Shown one piece after another: positions 1 to 5,041 of a DNA stretch of 6,136 bases. The stretch comes from Bacillus sp. (in: firmicutes). GTDB taxonomy: Bacteria > Bacillota > Bacilli > Bacillales > Cytobacillaceae. The first letter of the stretch is position 1. Each line of letters starts with the position of its first letter. A model generated the notes under the pieces. The model did no database searches and was not told the origin of the DNA. It was given only the letters and a program-made list of their open reading frames with translations. The translations under genes were made by a program, and so were the position numbers. Where the stretch lies: the NCBI GenBank assembly GCA_003457145.1, contig DMSR01000344.1, positions 1-6,136 on the forward strand, in the 5' to 3' direction.

Positions 1-64
1 ACATCGCCCCGTGGTGCTATACGAGATCTCGATTCAGCAGTACATGAACCGGGAAATTAGGTGA
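1..64 (+). CDS. fliJ: FliJ, flagellar export chaperone/stalk protein (3' end only)
   Basis: Only the last 20 codons and the TGA stop (62-64) are inside the window, read in frame 2. The visible C-terminus contains EISIQQYMNREIR, which resembles the C-terminal tail of Bacillus FliJ as I remember it. FliJ is the small coiled-coil protein that sits in the FliI ATPase ring of the flagellar type III export apparatus and links it to the FlhA gate. The call rests on this short tail plus position: fliJ directly precedes ylxF and fliK in Bacillus fla/che operons. The gap to the next start codon is 4 nt, and the SD of the next gene (AGGTGA, 59-64) overlaps this stop, so the two genes are probably translationally coupled. 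With so little sequence the identity is likely but not independently proven. Confidence 0.75.
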   Translation, partial: HRPVVLYEISIQQYMNREIR

Positions 65-68
65 TTTA

Positions 69-674
69 ATGGAAAAGATTGTTGAAGAAAAAGAAGTTCA
101 ATCAGTCAATCGGTTTCAATGGTTCCTGTTTGTTGTGGCTATACCTACATTATTCGCAGTTGTCATCGCTTTGGTTGTCTTGTCATTCGCTGGAATAAAT
201 ATATTTCAGACGGCAAATGACCTAGGTATGAAAATACCGATCATTTCCGACATGATTAAGAAAGAGAGTCAGCCATCAGTTGAGAAATTTGAAGAAAATA
301 TCATCAGTCTCGAAGCGGAAATTAAGGATCGTGAAGCTAAGATGGAGCAGCTGGAAGCCAAAATCGAAAGCAAAGATATGCAGGTCAAACGAATGGAGCT
401 GGAAAAAACACAGCTAGAAGCCCAAATTGAAGAGTTGACTGCAATCCAGGAAGAAAATAAGCGTGCATTCAGGGATATTGTAAAAACGTATGAAACGATG
501 TCTGCGAAGAGTGCAGCTCCAATAATTTCACAAATGGAAAATGATGAAGCTTTAAAAATCCTGACAAACATTAGAGCCGAATCACTTGCTGCCATAATGG
601 AAAAATTGTCTGCTGAGGATGCTGCAAGGTTTACTGAAATGCTGACAAATGAATCAGAAGAGAATTTGCCGTGA
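69..674 (+). CDS. ylxF: YlxF/MotE-like membrane-anchored coiled-coil protein with MgtE-N/FliG-like tail
   Basis: A 201-aa protein with a clear three-part plan. A short charged N-terminus is followed by one strong hydrophobic segment at about residues 18-45 (WFLFVVAIPTLFAVV onward). A long heptad-like, Glu/Lys/Gln-rich coiled coil spans about 73-132. A small helical C-terminal domain at about 143-195 has the pattern AAPIISQM..DEALKIL..I..E..A.IM..L..EDAA, typical of the MgtE intracellular N domain, which shares its helical-repeat fold with FliG. Family knowledge: proteins of this kind are encoded between fliJ and fliK in Bacillus, and a similar architecture is called MotE in rhizobia, where it acts with a motility protein. 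The exact role in Gram-positives is not settled. The predicted topology puts the coiled coil and FliG-like domain on the same side of the membrane. The start is supported by AGGTGA at 59-64. Contact with motor or export parts is inference only. Confidence 0.85.
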   Translation: MEKIVEEKEVQSVNRFQWFLFVVAIPTLFAVVIALVVLSFAGINIFQTANDLGMKIPIISDMIKKESQPSVEKFEENIISLEAEIKDREAKMEQLEAKIESKDMQVKRMELEKTQLEAQIEELTAIQEENKRAFRDIVKTYETMSAKSAAPIISQMENDEALKILTNIRAESLAAIMEKLSAEDAARFTEMLTNESEENLP

Positions 675-690
675 TTATAATTGTTTGAAA

Positions 691-697
691 GGGGGTG
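691..697 (+). promoter_or_regulatory. Ribosome binding site that sets the fliK start
   Basis: GGGGGTGA lies 5 nt before ATG 703. The same reading frame stays open back to an ATG at 649, which would overlap ylxF by 26 nt and has no purine-rich site in front of it. The strong SD places the true start at 703. Confidence 0.8.
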
Positions 698-702
698 AAA
701 AA

Positions 703-1944
703 ATGGAAGTTGGAGGTCTTGGTGTTTTTAACGGCGCTGCAGCAGCAGGAAAGCAGTCTCTGTCAGGGAGTGAAGGGAAACTTGGCAGCTTTGCAGGAAT
801 GATGGCATCAGTGTTATCGGAAGCAGAAGGATCACCTGTGAATGCCAAAATACATCAGAAAGCTCTGAAATCTGAAGAGGTTCTAAACGAAGTCGCAGCA
901 TTTTTAAAAACCAATGATTTGTTAGAGCTTGAAGATGGAATGAAGCTTCTTGATGAATTGATTTCAGGTTCTGGGAGCCTTTTAAAGCAAATTTTCGCGC
1001 ATTTTGGCGGAAGCATTGAAGAGATTCAAAACCTGGTCCAAAAATGGACAGGCATGAATGGAAGCGATGTGGAGGATATGCCAGAGGACGATCTAATTGC
1101 CTCCCTTGCGGCATTGCTTGGAGGTGTAGCTAATCTGACAAGAGCAGAATTAGCTAACAAGCTTGATAAAAATGATTTGCAAGCAATAAAGGCATTAAAA
1201 CTTTATGACTTGATGGTAAAGTATTCGGATGAATATGAAAGTCCAAAATCAAATCAGCTGAAGGAAGCGCTTAAAGATTTAGAGAGTAAGCTTGGAACAA
1301 TTAATCAGCAGAACAATGGTAAAAGCCAGATTGAATATTTACAAACGAGATTTACCCGCTTATCCGCTGAATTAAACCTGTCACACTCCAAGAACAACAT
1401 ACTTGCCGATGGGCAGGGAGAAGGTTCTGGCCTAAAAGCTGACGGTGCAGCCGGGCCGATCACATTCTTGTCTCAGATGACAAAGGCAGAGCAGCTGACC
1501 TTGATGATGAATAGCCCTGAAAGACCAGTTTCTGCGGAGCAATTAATCAAACAGTTTGAATCGATTTTATCGAAGTCACAGTTCATGAACAGCGGAAGCA
1601 CTCAAAAATTATTCATTAAGTTATTTCCTGAGCACCTTGGCAGCATCCGGGTCGAATTATTCCAAAAGGATCAGACGATGGTTGCCAGGATCATCACATC
1701 CACTGCGACTGCAAAGGACACACTTGAAGCACAGCTGAATGGACTTAAGCAGGCATTTGCCTCGCAAAATATTTCAGTTGAAAGGATAGAAATTTCTCAG
1801 CAGAATACCCAGCAAGAGCGGTTCCTGAATAAAGATTCTCAGCAGCAGGACAGGCAGCCTGGCAAACAGGGACAGGAAGAGAAAGAAGAAACTGGCAAGT
1901 TTGGCCTTTCTTTCGAGGAAGCCTTGTTGAGTGCCGAAGCATAG
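703..1944 (+). CDS. fliK: FliK, flagellar hook-length control protein
   Basis: A 413-aa protein from ATG 703. FliK is secreted through the flagellar export gate, measures the growing hook and makes FlhB switch from hook to filament substrates. The N-terminal two-thirds is poorly conserved, rich in Leu, Ala, Gly, Ser and charged residues, and helical in character, as expected for the ruler part. The C-terminal Flg_hook domain is recognisable at about residues 300-370: LFIKLFPEHLGSIRVELF (the PE.LG motif at 309-313), then an ..ARI.TSTATAKDTLEAQLNGLKQAF..QNI..ERIEI segment. The last 45 residues are a Gln-rich charged tail (QQNTQQ, DSQQQ, GKQGQEEKEE), followed by a hydrophobic-acidic end. Length is in the usual 400-500 aa range. 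No cysteine is present, common for exported flagellar proteins. It sits 28 nt after ylxF, and its TAG stop is inside the flgD SD, suggesting coupling to flgD. Confidence 0.93.
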   Translation: MEVGGLGVFNGAAAAGKQSLSGSEGKLGSFAGMMASVLSEAEGSPVNAKIHQKALKSEEVLNEVAAFLKTNDLLELEDGMKLLDELISGSGSLLKQIFAHFGGSIEEIQNLVQKWTGMNGSDVEDMPEDDLIASLAALLGGVANLTRAELANKLDKNDLQAIKALKLYDLMVKYSDEYESPKSNQLKEALKDLESKLGTINQQNNGKSQIEYLQTRFTRLSAELNLSHSKNNILADGQGEGSGLKADGAAGPITFLSQMTKAEQLTLMMNSPERPVSAEQLIKQFESILSKSQFMNSGSTQKLFIKLFPEHLGSIRVELFQKDQTMVARIITSTATAKDTLEAQLNGLKQAFASQNISVERIEISQQNTQQERFLNKDSQQQDRQPGKQGQEEKEETGKFGLSFEEALLSAEA

Positions 1945-1949
1945 GAGGT
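1943..1949 (+). promoter_or_regulatory. flgD ribosome binding site overlapping the fliK stop codon
   Basis: AGGAGGT at 1943-1949 shares two bases with the fliK TAG stop (1942-1944) and lies 9 nt before ATG 1959. Ribosomes ending fliK are released on top of this site, consistent with coupled translation of ruler and cap. An ATG at 1951 is only 1 nt from the SD and opens a three-codon frame ending in TGA over the flgD start, so it is unlikely to be used. Confidence 0.8.
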
Positions 1950-1958
1950 AATGAAAAG

Positions 1959-2588
1959 ATGAATACAATTAATTCTTCATATCTGCTATCAAGTCTCCAG
2001 AAAGACAGGAAGAATGCTGGTTCAGATATTTTAGGGAAGGACGACTTCTTGAAGATCCTGATGACTCAGCTTCAGAATCAAGATCCGATGAATCCAATGC
2101 AGGATAAAGACTTCATCGCCCAGATGGCGACGTTTTCTACACTGGAACAAATCACGAACATGGGAAAATCGATTGATCGTTTTGTCCAGGCTGAACAGCA
2201 AAACAAAATGATTTCGTACAGCCAGTTTGTCGGCAAGGATATTACCTGGCATAAAATTGAAGAAGAAGATGGCAAGGAGATCTTTAAAGAAGGTACAGGC
2301 AAGGTTTCATCAGTTCAATTCAAAGAAAACAATATTAAGTTCGTACTTGAAGATGGAACGACATTAGAGCCCGCGAATATATCTCAAATAAATGAGCTTA
2401 CTAGTGAAAACCATCTACTGCAGGCTAGTATGTTAATCGGGAAGACAGTCACATATATGAATGTCAATCAACAGGAAGAGAGTGCAATCGTACAATCCGT
2501 GTCGTTCAAGAACGGAAAAACGTCTTATGTGCTTGCCGATGAGAGCAACACAAGCATTATCTCTTCACAGATAACAAAAATTCATTGA
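1959..2588 (+). CDS. flgD: FlgD, hook cap/scaffold protein
   Basis: A 209-aa protein. FlgD is exported and forms the cap under which FlgE subunits assemble into the hook. The diagnostic N-terminal FlgD domain is very clear at residues 24-75: ILGKDDFLKILMTQLQNQDP, then MNPMQDKDFIAQMATFSTLEQI, then a TNMGKSID helix. After a short helix (76-86) come two similar beta-rich segments, about 87-145 and 155-208. Each starts with a hydrophobic-(V/I)GK-x-(I/V)T pattern, runs through SV.FK and VL.D, and ends with I(S/T).I, which looks like an internal duplication. B. subtilis FlgD is, as I recall, near 140 aa, so this one is longer. It lacks the recognisable Ig-like domain of enterobacterial FlgD. No cysteine is seen. 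It lies between fliK and the small gene at 2606, which is placed 17 nt downstream. Confidence 0.94.
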   Translation: MNTINSSYLLSSLQKDRKNAGSDILGKDDFLKILMTQLQNQDPMNPMQDKDFIAQMATFSTLEQITNMGKSIDRFVQAEQQNKMISYSQFVGKDITWHKIEEEDGKEIFKEGTGKVSSVQFKENNIKFVLEDGTTLEPANISQINELTSENHLLQASMLIGKTVTYMNVNQQEESAIVQSVSFKNGKTSYVLADESNTSIISSQITKIH

Positions 2589-2605
2589 AGTAGGGAAGTG
2601 ATCTG

Positions 2606-2995
2606 ATGGATAAGACCAGTTTTCGTCCGATCCAGTCACTGCCTGTTAACAGGAATCACAAAAAGCCCCTGAATTCTAACCAGCTTGCACAGATACCTTT
2701 TTCCCTCCAGCTCCAATCAGCAATCGAGACGAACAGCAAGCTTACCTTAAGTAAGCATGCAAAAGAAAGGCTGGCACAACGGGGGATCGATATAGGCGAG
2801 GATCGCTGGTCAAAGATTGAAGATAAAGTCAAACAGGCAAAGGCAAAGGGCGTCAATGATTCACTCGTGCTCCTGAAAGATGCTGCACTAATCGTCAGCG
2901 CAAAGAATAATACAGTCATTACAGCAATGGGCCGGCAGGAAGCTGCAGAGCAAATCTTCACCAACATTAACGGGACAATCATTCTGGAAAATTAA
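2606..2995 (+). CDS. Small conserved flagellar operon protein (TIGR02530-like family)
   Basis: A 129-aa protein matching what I remember of the 'flagellar operon protein' family found between flgD and flgE in many Firmicutes. Key blocks are IPFSLQLQS at 30-38 and LTLSKHAKERLAQRGIDI at 46-63, the family's most recognisable stretch. They are followed by a helical KIEDKVKQAKAKG (70-82), then the beta-like SLVLLKDAALIVSAKNNTVITAM (86-108) and FTNINGTIIL at the end. The first 25 residues are basic, Asn/Pro-rich and look unstructured. No signal peptide or membrane segment is visible, so a cytoplasmic protein, or one exported by the flagellar route, is expected. The biochemical function is not established as far as I know. 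Its fixed place between cap and hook genes suggests a role in hook assembly or export. The start is supported by an SD-like GGGAAGTGATC at 2593-2603. Confidence 0.82.
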   Translation: MDKTSFRPIQSLPVNRNHKKPLNSNQLAQIPFSLQLQSAIETNSKLTLSKHAKERLAQRGIDIGEDRWSKIEDKVKQAKAKGVNDSLVLLKDAALIVSAKNNTVITAMGRQEAAEQIFTNINGTIILEN

Positions 2996-3026
2996 AATGT
3001 ATTAGGCTGGACCTTTACGGAGGCCT

Positions 3027-3052
3027 GGGCTGTGGACCGATTGAAGCAGCCC
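3027..3052 (+). other. Small RNA hairpin in the leader gap before flgE
   Basis: GGGCTG at 3027-3032 and CAGCCC at 3047-3052 form a perfect 6-bp inverted repeat that can be extended by a T.G wobble at each end, with a loop of about 12-14 nt. It lies in the 81-nt gap between the small gene and flgE, the widest gap in the window. There is no T-run after it, so it is not an intrinsic terminator. GGCTGG at 3005-3010 could compete for the same CAGCC arm. The flgE SD lies downstream of the stem and remains free. Seen directly as sequence; folding is inference. Confidence 0.4.
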
Positions 3053-3059
3053 GCAAAAT

Positions 3060-3069
3060 AGGAAGGAGT
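3060..3069 (+). promoter_or_regulatory. flgE ribosome binding site
   Basis: AGGAAGGAGT ends 7 nt before ATG 3077. This is a strong, well-spaced site, as expected for a hook protein needed in many copies. It contrasts with the following gene swrD, which has no such site nearby. Confidence 0.8.
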
Positions 3070-3076
3070 TAATAAA

Positions 3077-4297
3077 ATGCTTCGTTCAATGTACTCAGGA
3101 ATCAGCGGTATGAAAAACTTCCAAACAAAACTTGATGTAATAGGCAACAATATTGCCAATGTAAATACGTATGGTTTCAAAAAAGGCCGTGTCACCTTTA
3201 AGGATACTATGAACCAGACGATTTCAGGTGCCAGTGCCGCACAGAACAACAAGGGCGGAAAGAACCCGATGCAGGTCGGTCTTGGTTCGACAGTGGCAAG
3301 CATTGATACAATCGACACACAATCAAGCCTGCAAACAACAGGGCGTGCGCTTGATCTTGCCATTACAGGAGACGGATATTTCGTTGTGAAACAAGGCCAG
3401 TCACAATTATATACACGTGCTGGGAACTTTTATTTGGATGACAACGGTACACTCGTAACTGGTGATGGGCTGAAAGTCCAATCCTTGAATAACGGTTTGC
3501 TCCAGGATGTCACTGTAAATGTAAACGCGCTTTTACCGGCGAAACAAACGACAGAATTGGTCATGAAAGGCAATCTGCCGGTAGATGCGAAGGGTAAATC
3601 CGAACTTCTGCAGCAACTTAAGGTAGTGGACGAACAGGGACTTGACCATATAATTGATTTGAAGATTTCTCCAGTTAATGCGGCTGCTGGTACTTGGAAA
3701 CTTTCTTTTGAGGACAAGTCCATTCCCGTAAATCCTGCAAATCCAAATGCAAATATTGTGGAGCAGACGATTACTATTCCTGAGTATGATCCAAGTAATC
3801 CTCCTGCTGATCTGCAGCTCAATTTAAAAGTTAATGATGGGAGCAATAACGCAAAAACACTCTCAGTAAAAATGCCGATCAAAGACCTAACTAAGACAGG
3901 CGGCAGCATGGATGCAAATGCATACCCTGACGGAAACACACAGGGAGCTCTGGAAAGCTTCAATATTGGCTCGACAGGGGAGATCAATGGTGTATTCTCG
4001 AATGGTCTTGTTTTGACGCTTGGACAGCTGGCACTTGCGAAATTCAGCAACCCTTCAGGTCTATCAAAGACTGGGAATAATACTTTCCAGGAATCGGTGA
4101 ACTCAGGGACAGCTAATATCAACGTTGCAGGTGAAGGCCGCGGCTCGATTGCAGCAGGCGCTCTGGAAATGTCGAATGTGGACCTTTCTGAAGAGTTTAC
4201 AGAAATGATCACTGCCCAACGCGGATTCCAGGCGAACACTAGAATCATTACAACATCTGATGAGATCCTTCAAGAGCTCGTAAACTTAAAACGATAG
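3077..4297 (+). CDS. flgE: FlgE, flagellar hook protein
   Basis: A 406-aa axial protein. The N-terminal rod/hook domain is at 1-45: MLRSMYSGISGMKNFQTKLD, then IGNNIANVNTYGFKK, the hallmark of the FlgE/FlgF/FlgG family. The D1 core continues to about 140 with GDGYFVVKQG and YTRAGNF. A variable outer domain (about 150-295) contains VMKGNLPVDAKG, GTWKLSFEDK and an Asn/Pro-rich stretch at 217-245. The core resumes at IGSTGEINGVFSNG and LGQLALAKF, and the C-terminal helix is SNVDLSEEFTEMITAQRGFQ to LVNLKR (366-406). Family members FlgE and FlgG look alike; position after flgD and fliK and the size, near 400 aa like enterobacterial FlgE, favour hook over distal rod. The B. subtilis protein, as I recall, is only about 264 aa, so this one carries an extra surface domain. 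No cysteine is present. Some Bacillus annotations call this gene flgG. Confidence 0.93.
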   Translation: MLRSMYSGISGMKNFQTKLDVIGNNIANVNTYGFKKGRVTFKDTMNQTISGASAAQNNKGGKNPMQVGLGSTVASIDTIDTQSSLQTTGRALDLAITGDGYFVVKQGQSQLYTRAGNFYLDDNGTLVTGDGLKVQSLNNGLLQDVTVNVNALLPAKQTTELVMKGNLPVDAKGKSELLQQLKVVDEQGLDHIIDLKISPVNAAAGTWKLSFEDKSIPVNPANPNANIVEQTITIPEYDPSNPPADLQLNLKVNDGSNNAKTLSVKMPIKDLTKTGGSMDANAYPDGNTQGALESFNIGSTGEINGVFSNGLVLTLGQLALAKFSNPSGLSKTGNNTFQESVNSGTANINVAGEGRGSIAAGALEMSNVDLSEEFTEMITAQRGFQANTRIITTSDEILQELVNLKR

Positions 4298-4302
4298 ATT
4301 AA

Positions 4303-4354
4303 GAGGGGAGCAGGGCTGAAGGCGAATCGCTTTTGGCCCCTGTGAATTATTGTG
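4303..4354 (+). promoter_or_regulatory. Structured swrD leader: distant SD, hairpin, GTG start
   Basis: The SD-like run GAGGGGAG (4303-4310) is followed directly by a long hairpin at 4311-4342 and then nine unpaired bases before GTG 4352. The 20 nt just upstream of GTG contain no purine-rich SD. In linear distance the SD is about 42 nt away. With the hairpin folded it would be about 9-10 nt away, which is functional spacing. An in-frame TGA at 4343-4345 rules out an upstream start apart from two ATT codons. That the leader works this way is inference from sequence; a hairpin bringing a distant SD to a start codon is known for phage T4 gene 38. Confidence 0.6.
4311..4342 (+). other. Long hairpin between flgE and swrD
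   Basis: The left arm is CAGGGCTGAAGGCG (4311-4324), the loop AAT (4325-4327) and the right arm CGCTTTTGGCCCCTG (4328-4342). It pairs over 14 positions with one bulged C (4337) and three G.T wobbles; a further wobble (4310 with 4343) can close it. No T-run follows, so it is not a classical terminator. Besides bridging the swrD SD, it could protect the upstream flgE message from 3' exonuclease attack or be a processing point. Confidence 0.7.
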
Positions 4355-4573
4355 ATACTAGTTACGAAATTAAACGGGAAAACATTTAGAATTAATGCGA
4401 TTTTTATCGAAACGGTTGAATCGTTTCCTGATACGACGATTACGCTGACTAACGGCCGCAAATATGTAGTTAAGGAAAGCGAAGAACGAGTCAGTGATTT
4501 AATTAAGGAATATTATCAGACTGTCGGCCTTCTTGGAAGGCAAAAGTTGGAGGATCATGACGATGAAGAATAA
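4352..4573 (+). CDS. swrD: SwrD (FlbD family), swarming/motor power protein
   Basis: A 73-aa protein starting with GTG. The opening MILVTKLNGKTF matches the FlbD/SwrD family signature MI.(L/V)T(R/K)LNG, and the next blocks, FIETVESFPDTTITLTNGRKYVVKES, are the core of this small beta-rich family. In B. subtilis SwrD (formerly YlzI), encoded at the same place between flgE and fliL, is required for swarming and raises motor power, probably through the stator. No membrane segment or signal is present, so it is cytoplasmic. The C-terminus is acidic (EDHDDEE). The start is fixed by the conserved N-terminus and by an in-frame TGA 9 nt upstream. It has no SD at normal distance but lies behind the structured leader. 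Its 3' end overlaps the start of fliL by 11 nt, so poor or regulated swrD translation could also affect fliL by coupling. Confidence 0.9.
   Translation: MILVTKLNGKTFRINAIFIETVESFPDTTITLTNGRKYVVKESEERVSDLIKEYYQTVGLLGRQKLEDHDDEE
4549..4553 (+). promoter_or_regulatory. fliL ribosome binding site inside swrD, deciding between two ATGs
   Basis: GGAGG at 4549-4553 is 3 nt from ATG 4557 and 9 nt from ATG 4563. The second spacing is more usual in Bacillus, so 4563 is preferred. A TTG at 4533, in the same frame, has no site of its own and would add a non-conserved N-terminus. Confidence 0.65.
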
Positions 4574-5000
4574 TAAGCTTGTTATGATAATGCTAGTCAT
4601 GCTTGTCGCCATTATGCTTGTTGGCACGATTGCCGTTGTTGCAGTCATGAAGTTCACTGGTGAAAGCGCTGCTGCAAAAGTTAAAGAACCGAGTATTGAT
4701 GAAGTGCTGGAAGCATCTGTAGATATTCCTGAAGTAACGACTAACCTGGGATCTAATGATTTTATCAAAATCTCATTCAAAATCGAGACAGACAGTAAAA
4801 AGGCAAAAGCAGAACTTGAGAAAAGAGACTTTCAGGTCAGAAATCTCATCATCTATGAGCTGTCCGAGAAAAAATCCGAAGAGCTGCAGGGAACAGAAGG
4901 CAAGATGAACTTGGAAGAAACTTTAAAGTCCAAAATTAATAGCCTGATGCAGGAAGGTGAAATTAAAAAAGTCTATATTACAGGATCTCTCCTCCAATAA
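4563..5000 (+). CDS. fliL: FliL, stator-associated single-pass membrane protein
   Basis: A 145-aa protein from ATG 4563 (ATG 4557 would add two residues). FliL surrounds or supports the MotAB stator and affects motor torque and swarming in many bacteria. A single hydrophobic segment at about residues 6-29 (LVMIMLVMLVAIMLVGTIAV) anchors it, with the remainder outside the membrane. The C-terminal domain carries the usual FliL features: TTNLGSNDFIKISFKIE (59-75), an AELEKRDFQVRNLIIYEL helix-strand (83-100), ELQGTEGKMNLEETL (107-121), INSLMQEGEIKKVYIT (125-140), and a terminal Gln. Its length is in the family's range, lacking the extra N-terminal region of proteobacterial forms. It overlaps swrD and is followed 41 nt later by fliM; the grouping of swrD and fliL fits a shared stator-related task. 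Confidence 0.92.
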   Translation: MKNNKLVMIMLVMLVAIMLVGTIAVVAVMKFTGESAAAKVKEPSIDEVLEASVDIPEVTTNLGSNDFIKISFKIETDSKKAKAELEKRDFQVRNLIIYELSEKKSEELQGTEGKMNLEETLKSKINSLMQEGEIKKVYITGSLLQ

Positions 5001-5028
5001 CATCTTAACTATCAAAACGTACTGAAAT

Positions 5029-5036
5029 GGAGGTGA
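5029..5036 (+). promoter_or_regulatory. fliM ribosome binding site, deciding the start
   Basis: GGAGGTGA lies 5 nt before ATG 5042. An in-frame ATG at 5027 overlaps this SD itself and cannot use it; the protein from 5042 begins MSGEVLSQNEIDALL, the expected FliM N-terminus. Confidence 0.85.
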
Positions 5037-5041
5037 AGGGA

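Noticed and set aside
649..702. N-terminal extension of fliK from ATG 649
   Set aside because: It would overlap ylxF, has no SD, and adds a Cys-containing non-flagellar-looking leader (NQKRICRDYNC). The SD at 691-697 points to 703.
1951..1962. Three-codon mini-cistron overlapping the flgD start
   Set aside because: Its ATG is 1 nt from the SD, too close for normal initiation, so the overlap is probably coincidental.
2516..2542. Sigma-D-like promoter in the end of flgD: AAAA, 15 nt, GCCGATGA
   Set aside because: Spacing is right, but the -35 lacks the leading T and the -10 has two mismatches to GCCGATAT. It lies within well-conserved coding sequence (LADES), so a chance match is more likely than a real internal promoter.
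2996..3057. Read-through of the small gene's TAA for about 20 more codons up to a TAG
   Set aside because: The frame after TAA stays open to TAG at 3056-3058, but the family already ends near NINGTIIL and nothing supports stop suppression. A 20-codon open stretch is expected by chance.
3430..4248. Long open frame of 272 codons on the - strand across flgE
   Set aside because: It lies fully antisense to a clearly recognisable flgE, its translation is Ser/Pro/Phe-rich with no family pattern, and I see no SD in front of it; it is a by-product of flgE codon usage.
4311..4342. Intrinsic terminator after flgE
   Set aside because: The hairpin is strong but no T-run follows, and swrD, fliL and fliM continue directly downstream on the same strand.
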